From positions 102,499-166,498 of the forward strand of contig NZ_LJGU01000148.1 of the NCBI RefSeq assembly GCF_001751245.1: 64,000 bases of DNA, in the 5' to 3' direction. The notes beneath the pieces were generated by a model that saw nothing but the letters and a program-made list of their open reading frames with translations, made no database searches and was not told the DNA's origin. Source of the stretch: Streptomyces oceani (lineage in GTDB: Bacteria > Actinomycetota > Actinomycetes > Streptomycetales > Streptomycetaceae). Of this stretch, positions 1 to 7,327 are shown in pieces. Position 1 is the stretch's first letter. The number at the start of each line of letters is the position of its first letter. Both the position numbers and the translations under genes were made by a program.

Positions 1-2
1 GA

Positions 3-227
3 GCCCGGCTGCTGCCACTGCTGAGCCATCTACGACCTGAAGGCTCGGAGACTCCGGCGCGGACCCGTCGGGACACGTCACCGAGCGGCGAGGATGGCCC
101 GGGCGCCACACATGCCCACACCCCACGGAACCCCAGCCCGAGGACATCCGTCCCATCGACGAGACATGGGGATACGGATACGCGAAAGACAGGCACGGTC
201 AAGGACGGAGGTGGCACCCACACATGA
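3..227 (+). CDS. C-terminal end of an upstream gene, probably an ECF sigma factor (SigM-like)
   Basis: A reading frame is open from the window edge to a TGA at 225-227 that overlaps the ATG of the next gene (ATGA at 224-227). It begins ARLLPLLSHLR and continues as a Ser/Thr/Pro/Arg-rich tail of about 60 residues with no domain. The next gene encodes a zinc-binding anti-sigma factor, and such genes are normally translationally coupled to their ECF sigma gene. In Streptomyces the gene upstream of trxB in this position is sigM. The sigma domains themselves lie outside the window, so identity rests on context only. Confidence 0.45.
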   Translation, partial: ARLLPLLSHLRPEGSETPARTRRDTSPSGEDGPGATHAHTPRNPSPRTSVPSTRHGDTDTRKTGTVKDGGGTHT

Positions 228-1225
228 CCCAATCCGCAGCGGGATTCGGCGAGCATCCTGAGGTCGACGAGATCTCGGACTACCTGGAGGATCAACTTGC
301 CGAGAGCGGCAGGGGGGCGCTGGAAGAGCACCTCGGGGAGTGCCAGTCCTGTGCCGACGTCCTGACCTCCCTGGAGAGCGTCCGCACCCTTCTCGGCGAG
401 GCGCCCGGACCCGGCCCCATGCCCGCTGATGTCAGCGACCGCATCTCTACCGCATTGTCGAGTGAGGCCAACATTCCGGGGCCCACGGTTCCCACGAACG
501 GTTCCCTTGATGACCAGGCAGCAGCTGCTTCCTGGGAGGAGACCGGCTCGCTGAACAACGCCACCGTTTCACGTGAAACAGAGGCCGGACCAGACCGACA
601 GTACGCAGCCGTCAACCTGTCTCAGGACAGCGCGTCCCCTCGTAGACAGCCACCCGACCGCCCACAGGGGCATTCGTCCGCGCCGACGGGTCCTGGCCGG
701 CCCGGCCAACGGCGGAAACGCAGGCGAATGACGCTCTTCGCGACCGCGGGAGCAGTAGGGGCGCTCGGCCTGGGCAGTCTCCTGGTGTCAGGACTTTCCG
801 AATCATCCGCGAACAGGACCACTGAGGCGGGGGACTCCTCAGCGGAAGGCCCCCGCCACCAGTCACAGGATCGAGCGCTCGGCGAGCGGGTCCACGAACT
901 TCTGTCGGAGCGGCGCGGAAGAGCTGAAGACACGCAATCGCCCGGCGCCCAGCCACAGCGCAGCGCGACCGAGGACGCCCCGCTCCAGGGCGACTCTGCG
1001 ACCGCGCTACCCAGCTGCGTGACCGAAGGTATCGGTCGGGACGAGGAGCCGCTCGCCGCCGACCCGAACTCCCCGTACAAGGGCCGCAACGCCTATCTCG
1101 TCGTCCTACCGCATCCTGGGAACGCTGACGCCGTGGACGCCTACCTGGTCGATCCGCGGTGTTCCACGGGTGCGGCACAGGGTCCCGCGGAAGTGTTCAC
1201 GAAACACACGTACCCGCGAGGCTGA
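224..1225 (+). CDS. Membrane-anchored anti-sigma factor with zinc-binding ZAS motif
   Basis: The 333-residue product probably binds and inhibits the ECF sigma factor encoded just upstream. Its N-terminal domain has the zinc anti-sigma signature H36-x3-C40-x2-C43 (EHLGECQSCADV). A long low-complexity linker, rich in Pro, Gly and Arg, leads to a basic stretch (GQRRKRRRM). One membrane segment follows (TLFATAGAVGALGLGSLL, about residues 169-190), and then an extracytoplasmic C-terminal region with two Cys that could form a disulfide. The ATGA overlap with the upstream gene supports this start and coupled synthesis. A perfect parS site lies inside the coding sequence. The position next to trxBA matches the sigM anti-sigma gene of other Streptomyces, so RsmA-type function is likely but inferred. 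Confidence 0.8.
   Translation: MTQSAAGFGEHPEVDEISDYLEDQLAESGRGALEEHLGECQSCADVLTSLESVRTLLGEAPGPGPMPADVSDRISTALSSEANIPGPTVPTNGSLDDQAAAASWEETGSLNNATVSRETEAGPDRQYAAVNLSQDSASPRRQPPDRPQGHSSAPTGPGRPGQRRKRRRMTLFATAGAVGALGLGSLLVSGLSESSANRTTEAGDSSAEGPRHQSQDRALGERVHELLSERRGRAEDTQSPGAQPQRSATEDAPLQGDSATALPSCVTEGIGRDEEPLAADPNSPYKGRNAYLVVLPHPGNADAVDAYLVDPRCSTGAAQGPAEVFTKHTYPRG
566..579. promoter_or_regulatory. parS centromere site inside the anti-sigma factor gene
   Basis: This is a perfect copy of the 14-bp palindrome GTTTCACGTGAAAC, the known Streptomyces ParB-binding sequence. It lies in coding sequence, where it encodes part of VSRET. Confidence 0.9.
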
Positions 1226-1253
1226 ACCGGCCTCGCGTGCGTCGACACCACCT

Positions 1254-1280
1254 GGGAATGTCTGCGCTTGGGCATCCGTT
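1254..1280 (+). promoter_or_regulatory. SigR-type promoter of trxB
   Basis: GGGAAT at 1254-1259 is followed, after exactly 18 bp, by GTT at 1278-1280. This matches the consensus of the thiol-oxidative-stress sigma factor SigR (GGAAT-N18-GTT). It lies 63 bp upstream of the trxB start codon. The trxBA operon is a founding member of the SigR regulon in S. coelicolor, so disulfide-stress induction is expected. Confidence 0.75.
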
Positions 1281-1343
1281 GGAGTAGGTGAAATCCTGCG
1301 CCACGGAGATCCACACATACAGCCGACAGACAAGGAAGTTCCT

Positions 1344-2345
1344 GTGAGCGACGTCCGCAACGTGATCATTATCGGCTCAGGTCCCGCAGGCTACACAGCT
1401 GCGCTCTACACCGCGCGCGCGTCGCTGCAGCCACTGGTCTTCGAGGGCTCCGTCACCGCTGGCGGCGCGCTCATGAACACCACGGATGTGGAGAACTATC
1501 CGGGCTATCGAGACGGCATCCTCGGTCCTGAACTCATGGACCAGATGCGTGCCCAAGCTGAGCGCTTCGGTGCGGAACTCGTCCCTGACGATGTCGCCGC
1601 CGTGGATCTTTCCGGTGAGATCAAGACCGTCACCGACTCAGCCGGGACAGTGCACCGCGCCCGGACGGTGATCGTCTCGACGGGCTCTCAGCACCGCACT
1701 CTGGGGCTGCCGCGTGAGGAGGAGCTTTCGGGCCGCGGCGTGTCCTACTGTGCCACGTGCGATGGGTTCTTCTTCCGTGACCAGGACATCGCCGTGGTCG
1801 GAGGTGGTGACACGGCTATGGAGGAAGCTACGTTCCTCTCTCGCTTCGCGAAGTCGGTCACCGTCGTTCATCGCCGTGACGCCCTGCGCGCGTCCAAGGC
1901 CATGCAGGAGCGTGCCTTCGCTGACCCCAAGATCCGTTTCGCCTGGGACAGCGAAGTAGCCGAGATCCATGAGGAGAACGGCAAGCTCTCGGGACTGACC
2001 CTGCGAAACACCACTCACACCGAAGAGACGACGGAGCTTCCGGTAACCGGGCTCTTCGTCGCGATCGGCCATGATCCGCGCACGGAACTCTTTGAGGGTG
2101 TTCTTGAGTTCGACGAGGAGGGCTACCTCAAGGTCGACTCGCCTTCCACACGCACGAAGATCCCCGGTGTCTTCGCCGCAGGGGACGTGGTGGACCACAC
2201 GTACAGGCAAGCCGTTACCGCTGCTGGCACGGGTTGCGCCGCAGCCCTGGACGCCGAACGTTTCCTCTCAGCGCAGGCGGACGAATCCTCTTCGGAAACC
2301 AAGCTCGAGCAGACCCCCGCACCAGCCGATGCCGCAGCGGTCTGA
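1344..2345 (+). CDS. trxB: Thioredoxin reductase
   Basis: This NADPH-dependent flavoenzyme of 333 residues reduces thioredoxin in the cytoplasm. The N-terminal FAD motif is IIIGSGPAGYTAA. The redox-active pair is in SYCATCDGFFF, and the NADPH motif VVGGGDTAMEEA follows it. A second FAD-contact motif, GVFAAGDVVD, is near the C-terminus. The GTG at 1344 was chosen because translation then begins SDVRNVIIIGSGPAG, as in the family; the frame is open further upstream without family similarity. trxA follows 59 bp downstream, and the two probably form a SigR-controlled operon. The last 30 or so residues form a variable polar tail. Confidence 0.97.
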   Translation: MSDVRNVIIIGSGPAGYTAALYTARASLQPLVFEGSVTAGGALMNTTDVENYPGYRDGILGPELMDQMRAQAERFGAELVPDDVAAVDLSGEIKTVTDSAGTVHRARTVIVSTGSQHRTLGLPREEELSGRGVSYCATCDGFFFRDQDIAVVGGGDTAMEEATFLSRFAKSVTVVHRRDALRASKAMQERAFADPKIRFAWDSEVAEIHEENGKLSGLTLRNTTHTEETTELPVTGLFVAIGHDPRTELFEGVLEFDEEGYLKVDSPSTRTKIPGVFAAGDVVDHTYRQAVTAAGTGCAAALDAERFLSAQADESSSETKLEQTPAPADAAAV

Positions 2346-2404
2346 GTCCAATCCTCCAACCGTCACAACCACACCACAGCAGAACCACGCAGAGGAGAAT
2401 GACT

Positions 2405-2734
2405 ATGGCTGGCGCCACCGTGACCGCAACTGACGCGACGTTCGACGAGGTCGTGCTCAAGAGTGACAAGCCCGTTCTCGTCGACTTCTGGGCGGAGTGG
2501 TGCGGTCCGTGCCGTCAGATCGCCCCGTCCCTTGAGGCAATCGCTAGCGAACACAGCGAGAAGCTGACCGTAGTGAAGCTGAACATCGACGAGAACCCAG
2601 CCGTTGCCGCCAAGTACGGCATCATGTCGATCCCCACCATGAACGTCTACCAGGGCGGTGAAGTGGTCAAGACGATCGTCGGCGCCAAGCCCAAGGCGGC
2701 CATCGAGCGCGATCTCTCCGACTACATCGCCTGA
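2405..2734 (+). CDS. trxA: Thioredoxin
   Basis: This small cytoplasmic disulfide reductase of 109 residues has the active site WAEWCGPCRQI and the conserved cis-proline region SIPTMNVY. It is reduced by the neighbouring TrxB. An in-frame ATG also occurs at 2399, but the ribosome-binding sequence GGAG at 2394-2397 is correctly spaced only for the ATG at 2405. A strong hairpin terminator follows 16 bp after the stop. Confidence 0.97.
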   Translation: MAGATVTATDATFDEVVLKSDKPVLVDFWAEWCGPCRQIAPSLEAIASEHSEKLTVVKLNIDENPAVAAKYGIMSIPTMNVYQGGEVVKTIVGAKPKAAIERDLSDYIA

Positions 2735-2750
2735 CCACGCAGAGATTCAC

Positions 2751-2779
2751 AACGGGGCCCGTGACGCACGGGCCCCGTT
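2751..2779 (+). terminator. Terminator hairpin of trxBA, overlapping a parS site
   Basis: A perfect 13-bp stem, AACGGGGCCCGTG, pairs with CACGGGCCCCGTT around a three-base loop. Its last three bases are the first bases of the parS site at 2777-2790, so transcription stops just before the ParB-bound site. Confidence 0.8.
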
Positions 2780-2790
2780 TCACGTGAAAC
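2777..2790. promoter_or_regulatory. parS centromere site
   Basis: This is a perfect GTTTCACGTGAAAC palindrome in the space between the convergent trxA and GNAT genes. Confidence 0.92.
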
Positions 2791-2846
2791 ACCACGTGCC
2801 CCGAGGCTCTCTACAGCGCTGCCGGGCGCCTCCGCGGGCCGTCACC

Positions 2847-3464
2847 CTACAACGGACGTAGTATCGGGTCCTTCTGCACCGCTCCAATCAGTTGCCCCCA
2901 GGCCCGTTCCACATCCTCTCTCCATGAGAGTGTCGAGCGCAGATCCAAGCGCAGCCGAGGGAGAGCGCGGTGTGAACGTACCGTCTTGAAACCCACCGCA
3001 AGCAAGTAGTCAGCAGGTAGGACACAGTTGGGCTCGCTCCAACGGAGATCCCCAAACGCCTCCACCGCTCTGAAGCCTCGGCGCATCACATCCTTCGCGA
3101 CCGTCTGGATGATCACTCGGCCCAACCCCTGGGACTGGTAGTGCGGCAGCACCAAGGCTGTGATCAACTGAACCGCGTCCAGAGATACGGGACTGGTGGG
3201 AAAGCTCCTTGACCGCGGTACGTACGCCGGTGGCGCGTAGAGGACAAAGCCAACCGCCGTATTGTCCACATAGAGCACCCGACCACAAGACCCCCACTCC
3301 AGAAGCACCGTCGAGATCCAGGCTTCCTTCTCTGTGGCTGAGTATCCGTTTCCGGCAACTGGCTCACCACCTACCGGACCGAGCTCCCAGAAGGCGCAGC
3401 GACGGCAAGGATCAGGAAGATCCGGAAGGTTGTCCAAGGTAAGCGGAACGAGCTGGCGCCCCAT
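2847..3464 (-). CDS. GNAT-family N-acetyltransferase
   Basis: The 205-residue protein has a GNAT acetyl-CoA site with the pattern LVLPHYQSQGLGRVIIQTV (motif A, Q-x-x-G-x-G), followed by the helix VAKDVMRRGFRAVEAFG. The substrate is unknown. A gene of this family sits between trxA and parB in other Streptomyces. The ATG at 3464 gives MGRQLVPLTLDNL; an in-frame start at 3512 would read through the inverted repeat at 3443-3501 and is less likely. The first seven codons form one arm of that repeat, so the start codon could be hidden in an RNA hairpin. Transcription is in the same direction as parB, whose stop is 64 bp upstream. Confidence 0.8.
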   Translation of the reverse strand: MGRQLVPLTLDNLPDLPDPCRRCAFWELGPVGGEPVAGNGYSATEKEAWISTVLLEWGSCGRVLYVDNTAVGFVLYAPPAYVPRSRSFPTSPVSLDAVQLITALVLPHYQSQGLGRVIIQTVAKDVMRRGFRAVEAFGDLRWSEPNCVLPADYLLAVGFKTVRSHRALPRLRLDLRSTLSWREDVERAWGQLIGAVQKDPILRPL

Positions 3465-3501
3465 GGCTACATCGTATCCATGGGGCGCCAGCTCGTTCCG
3501 C
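3443..3501. repeat. Perfect 24-bp inverted repeat between parB and the GNAT gene
   Basis: The arms at 3443-3466 and 3478-3501 are perfectly complementary over 24 bp, with an 11-bp loop. The structure begins 27 bp after the parB stop and covers the GNAT start codon (3462-3464). Both arms read MGRQLVP when translated outward. It could act as a parB terminator, although there is no T-run. It could also sequester the GNAT start. Confidence 0.85.
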
Positions 3502-3527
3502 AATCGGAGCACGCCGAGATGAGAGCC

Positions 3528-4706
3528 CTACCGATGGTCGTCCTCTTCCGTCGTCTGACCGCCCTCTGACTGCGCACTCGTCCCAGCCTGCAACTGTTCG
3601 AAGACGCCGTCTTCTCCCGGCGCGAGTTCTCCCAGAATTCTGTCCAGGTCCTCCATGGAAGCAAACTCGACGACGATCTTCCCCTTCTTCTGCCCCAAGT
3701 CCACCTTCACGCGCGTTTCAAAGCGATCTGACAAGCGACCAGCCAACTGATCCAGAGCTGGAGACACGCGCTTGCCAGCTCTGGGACTTTTCGCCTTCGG
3801 GGCCGCCTTGGGGTCTGAGTTGAGAAGGGTGACCAGTTCCTCCACCGCGCGGACCGAAAGACCTTCGGCCACGATTCGATGAGCGAGCCGATCCTGTTCG
3901 CCACCGTCCTCCACTGACAAGAGCGCCCGAGCATGTCCGGCCGAGAGCACACCCGAGGCCACCCGCCGCTGCACGGAGGGAGACAGACGAAGGAGACGCA
4001 GGGTGTTGGACACTTGCGGGCGAGACCGACCGATCCGGTCAGCCAATTGGTCGTGCGTGCAGTCGAAGTCCTTCAACAGCTGGTCGTACGCAGCCGCCTC
4101 TTCCAAAGGATTCAGCTGCGCGCGATGCAGGTTCTCCAACAGCGCGTCCAGCAGCAGCTTCTCGTCCTCGGTGGCGCGCACGATCGCGGGGATGGCCTCC
4201 AAGCCCGCCTCGCGACAAGCCCGCCACCGCCGCTCACCCATGATGAGTTCGTAGCGATCAGAGGACAACTGGCGAACCACCACTGGCTGCAGCAGTCCAA
4301 CCTCGCTGATGGAGGTGACCAACTCGGCCAATGCGTCCTCGTCGAACACCTCACGTGGCTGCCGTGGGTTCGGCGTAATCGCATCCAGCGGTAGCTCTGC
4401 GAAGTGAGCCCCTGGCGTCTCGGCCGCATGTTCTTCCGTCATGCTTTCCTGCGACACGGTCGAACCATCCAACGCCGGCTCGCCGGACGCCGTTTCATGT
4501 GAAACGGTCGACACCGATCCGCTGTCCGGCAGACCAGCCACCTTGGCCGCGGCCACTCCTCGCTCCGGAGAAAGCACAGGCACAGCAGACGGTGAAGTAA
4601 CGCCCCCCTCCTGCAAGGTGGGGCCTTCCGAATCATCGGTAGGTTTCGGAGCCGCAGGGATCAGGGCCCCGAGGCCCCGACCCAACCCCCTACGTCGATC
4701 GCTCAC
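3528..4706 (-). CDS. parB: Chromosome-partitioning protein ParB (CTPase clamp)
   Basis: ParB binds parS near oriC and spreads as a CTP-dependent sliding clamp to organise and segregate origins, which matters most during sporulation septation. The 392-residue protein starts with the conserved ParA-interacting N-terminus MSDRRRGLGRGLGALIPAA. A disordered linker of about 75 residues follows. The CTP-binding/ParB core has NPRQPREVFDE and GERRWRACREAGL, and the parS-reading helix-turn-helix is THDQLADRIGRSRPQVSNTL. The C-terminal dimerisation domain is present. The GTG start shares one base with the parA stop (TAGTG), so the two are translationally coupled. A one-mismatch parS variant lies within the linker-coding region. 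Confidence 0.97.
   Translation of the reverse strand: MSDRRRGLGRGLGALIPAAPKPTDDSEGPTLQEGGVTSPSAVPVLSPERGVAAAKVAGLPDSGSVSTVSHETASGEPALDGSTVSQESMTEEHAAETPGAHFAELPLDAITPNPRQPREVFDEDALAELVTSISEVGLLQPVVVRQLSSDRYELIMGERRWRACREAGLEAIPAIVRATEDEKLLLDALLENLHRAQLNPLEEAAAYDQLLKDFDCTHDQLADRIGRSRPQVSNTLRLLRLSPSVQRRVASGVLSAGHARALLSVEDGGEQDRLAHRIVAEGLSVRAVEELVTLLNSDPKAAPKAKSPRAGKRVSPALDQLAGRLSDRFETRVKVDLGQKKGKIVVEFASMEDLDRILGELAPGEDGVFEQLQAGTSAQSEGGQTTEEDDHR
4492..4505. promoter_or_regulatory. Variant parS site inside parB
   Basis: GTTTCATGTGAAAC differs from the perfect palindrome at one central base. It lies in the coding sequence for the parB linker (VSHET). It is probably a weaker ParB site. Confidence 0.6.
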
Positions 4707-5944
4707 TACATACCCTCCGCCATACTCTGCTGCTCCTGCTGAGCAAATGGGTCACGCAAAGCGATCTCCCGGGCTGCCTCCAGATACGACAGCGAACCGC
4801 TGGAGCCCGGATCGTACGTCAGCACTGTCTGGCCGTAACTCGGCGCTTCGGAGATACGCACCGACCTCGGGATGTTCGTCCGGAGCACCTCGTTGCCGAA
4901 GTGGCTCCGCACTTCCTCAGCCACCTGCGAGGCCAACCTGGTACGCCCGTCGTACATCGTCAGAAGGATCGTCGAGATGTGCAGGTCCCGGTTGAGATGA
5001 CCACGCACCAGATCAACGTTTCGAAGGAGTTGGCCCAAGCCCTCCAGGGCGTAGTACTCACACTGGATCGGGATGAGCACCTCGGCACCCGCCACCAACG
5101 CGTTGACCGTCAACAGGCCGAGAGACGGGGGGCAGTCGACCAGGATGTAGTCCAGTGGCTGATCGTATGCCTCCAGCGCACGCTGCAGCCGGCTTTCCCG
5201 TGCCACGAGGGATACCAACTCGATCTCCGCGCCAGCGAGGTCAATGGTGGCCGGGGCGCAGAACAGACCCTCCACGTCCGGAACCGGCTGCACGACCTCG
5301 GACAGCGGCTTGTTCTCCACCAACACGTCGTAGATCGACGGCACTTCGGAATGATGATCAATTCCCAATGCGGTGGAGGCGTTACCCTGCGGATCGAGGT
5401 CAACCACAAGGACCCTGGCACCATGCAGCGCCAGCGAGGCCGCGAGGTTGACCGTCGTCGTGGTCTTCCCCACGCCGCCCTTCTGGTTGGCCACCACCAT
5501 CACACGCGTCTGCTCCGGCCGGAGCAGCCCTTCGCCCGCCTGATGCATGGCCTCCACCACCTGCTGGGCCGCACGGCCCACTGGCGGTACAGCTCCGCCA
5601 GATGCAGAAGGGACAGCTTCATCAGTACTCGGACTGACATCCATCGGGGGCGGCGTCTCACGTGCAGCATCCGTGGACTCAGCGCGGGGACCGGGGACCG
5701 GGTCGGCCATCGGTCCCGCGAAGTTGGCGTCGGACCGCAAGGGTTCACTCTCCTCAGCAGGACCTTGTTGAGACTCAAAGCCTGCCATGCTTCCGGGGTC
5801 ATGAACCAGCGAGCCCCGATTACCTGTGGATGAATCAGACGCGGTACGTGCTTCGACATGGCCACGATCGCGTGGATTGGCAGCCGCACGCCCGCGGCTG
5901 ATGATTCCGTGCAGCAGAGAGCGTCGTTTCACGTGAAACACCAT
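4706..5944 (-). CDS. parA: Chromosome-partitioning ATPase ParA
   Basis: This Walker-type ATPase works with ParB to distribute chromosomes. The deviant Walker A box is NQKGGVGKTTTTVNLA (KGGVGKT at about 155-161), the Walker A' region is VLVVDLDPQGNAST, and Walker B is YILVDCPPSLG. As drawn it has 412 residues with an unusually long disordered N-terminus of about 145 residues. Alternative starts exist; Met53 (codon at 5786-5788) would give 360 residues, closer to the family length. No strong ribosome-binding site decides between them. With the longer start, the parS site at 5926-5939 lies in the first codons. With the shorter start it lies in the leader or promoter, which would suit ParB autoregulation. 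parB follows with a 1-nt overlap. Confidence 0.93.
   Translation of the reverse strand: MVFHVKRRSLLHGIISRGRAAANPRDRGHVEARTASDSSTGNRGSLVHDPGSMAGFESQQGPAEESEPLRSDANFAGPMADPVPGPRAESTDAARETPPPMDVSPSTDEAVPSASGGAVPPVGRAAQQVVEAMHQAGEGLLRPEQTRVMVVANQKGGVGKTTTTVNLAASLALHGARVLVVDLDPQGNASTALGIDHHSEVPSIYDVLVENKPLSEVVQPVPDVEGLFCAPATIDLAGAEIELVSLVARESRLQRALEAYDQPLDYILVDCPPSLGLLTVNALVAGAEVLIPIQCEYYALEGLGQLLRNVDLVRGHLNRDLHISTILLTMYDGRTRLASQVAEEVRSHFGNEVLRTNIPRSVRISEAPSYGQTVLTYDPGSSGSLSYLEAAREIALRDPFAQQEQQSMAEGM
5926..5939. promoter_or_regulatory. parS centromere site at the 5' end of parA
   Basis: This is a perfect GTTTCACGTGAAAC copy at the beginning of parA. ParB bound here could affect parAB transcription as well as segregation. 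Confidence 0.9.
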
Positions 5945-6074
5945 GCAGCCGCACCAGTAGACGGAGTAGGCGACACTCCGCTGCGGAAGCGCACGGCGCT
6001 GCTATGGAGTAATCACGCGAACGCCGTGTATGCCCTCGTCCGCCCACGAAGCCTTTCACACATGATCTTTAAGC

Positions 6075-6818
6075 TCAGGCCCTGCGCGACTTCCTCGCTC
6101 GCTGCCGTTGAGCCTTCGCGGCCTTCGCCCGCTTGGCCGCGAACCGGACTCCACCCGGGCTCTCTCCGACTTCCGCTCTCACTACCGTGGCCAGTGGATC
6201 GACGACTCCCGAGCCAACCTGCACCACCGATGTCTCCACAACACCCAGCTTCTGCAGGGCCGCCCGAGCGCCCTTCAGCTCTTCTTCGGCCGTATCGCCC
6301 TTGATCGCCAACATCTCGCCGTACGGCCGCAACAACGGCACTCCCCAGCCGGCCAGCCGGTCCAGCGGCGCAACCGCGCGAGCGGTCACCACCTGCACCG
6401 GCGACAACGAGCCCAGAACCTCCTCTGCCCGGCCTCGGACCACATCCACCTGGTCGAGGCCAAGCAGCTCCACCGTCTCCTGCAAGAAGGTCGTTCGTCG
6501 CAGCAGCGGCTCCAGCAACGTGATCCTGAGATCAGGCCGAACCAGTGCGAGGGGAATCCCAGGCAGGCCAGCGCCGGAACCCACGTCGCACACGGTTACC
6601 TCGTCAGGTACGACCTCCGCCAGCACGGCGCAGTTCAGCAGGTGCCGCTCCCACAGACGTGGCACCTCACGCGGCCCGATGAGACCCCTGCGCACCCCGA
6701 CGTCCGCCAACAACTCGCCATACCGCACAGCTGTCGGAAGCGCGTCACCAAAGAACTCCCGTGCCGCCTCCGGAGGCGCTGGGAGACTCTGCTCCCGCTC
6801 CGGGAGTGGTCCACTCAT
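6075..6818 (-). CDS. rsmG: 16S rRNA (guanine-527-N7)-methyltransferase RsmG (GidB)
   Basis: RsmG methylates G527 in the 530 loop of 16S rRNA with S-adenosylmethionine. Loss of it gives low-level streptomycin resistance and often raises antibiotic production in Streptomyces. The 247-residue protein has the AdoMet motif VCDVGSGAGLPGIPLALV, then ITLLEPLLRRTTFLQE and VVTARAVAPLD. A very basic Lys/Arg/Ala tail (AAKRAKAAKAQRQRARKSRRA) probably contacts RNA. Its ATG overlaps the jag stop by 4 nt, so the two are coupled. Confidence 0.95.
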   Translation of the reverse strand: MSGPLPEREQSLPAPPEAAREFFGDALPTAVRYGELLADVGVRRGLIGPREVPRLWERHLLNCAVLAEVVPDEVTVCDVGSGAGLPGIPLALVRPDLRITLLEPLLRRTTFLQETVELLGLDQVDVVRGRAEEVLGSLSPVQVVTARAVAPLDRLAGWGVPLLRPYGEMLAIKGDTAEEELKGARAALQKLGVVETSVVQVGSGVVDPLATVVRAEVGESPGGVRFAAKRAKAAKAQRQRARKSRRA

Positions 6819-7315
6819 GGCAGCACAACCACACAGCGCTGCGGCTCCTCGCCCTCGGACTCGCTGCGCAGTCCGGCCTCCGCAACGGCGTCGTGCACCA
6901 CTTTGCGTTCGAACGGCGTCATCACCCGCAACTTCACTGCCTCACCGGAGCCCTTGGCCTCCTCAGCCGCCTTCGCACCCAGCTCGGCCAGCTCCTGACG
7001 CTTGCGCGCCCGAAAACCGCCCACGTCCAGCATCAGTCGGCTCCGCTCGCCCGTCTCACGGTGCACCGCGAGACGAGTGAGCTCCTGAAGGGCCTCCAGG
7101 ACCTCGCCATCCCGCCCCACCAACTTCTGCAGCGCACGCCCCGAATCGTCACCGATGATCGACACGGCGGCACGATCAGCCTCGACATCCATGTCGATAT
7201 CGCCGTCCAGATCGGCGATGTCGAGAAGCCCCTCAAGATAGTCAGCCGCGACCTCACCCTCCTGTTCCAGACGGGACAAGGTGTCGGCGCCCTCCGTGGC
7301 AGTCGTCTCCGTCAC
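6815..7315 (-). CDS. jag: Jag/KhpB-type RNA-binding protein (KH + R3H)
   Basis: The 166-residue protein has a KH-like domain (ALQKLVGRDGEVLEALQEL) and a C-terminal R3H domain (PFERKVVHDAVAEAGLRSESEGEEPQR). The acidic N-terminus replaces the longer Jag-N domain of Firmicutes. Orthologues (Jag/EloR/KhpB) bind RNA and influence cell elongation, and the gene next to yidC is a standard bacterial arrangement. It starts with GTG at 7315, 12 bp after yidC ends, and overlaps rsmG by 4 nt. Confidence 0.93.
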   Translation of the reverse strand: MTETTATEGADTLSRLEQEGEVAADYLEGLLDIADLDGDIDMDVEADRAAVSIIGDDSGRALQKLVGRDGEVLEALQELTRLAVHRETGERSRLMLDVGGFRARKRQELAELGAKAAEEAKGSGEAVKLRVMTPFERKVVHDAVAEAGLRSESEGEEPQRCVVVLP

Positions 7316-7327
7316 TGATGGACTCCT

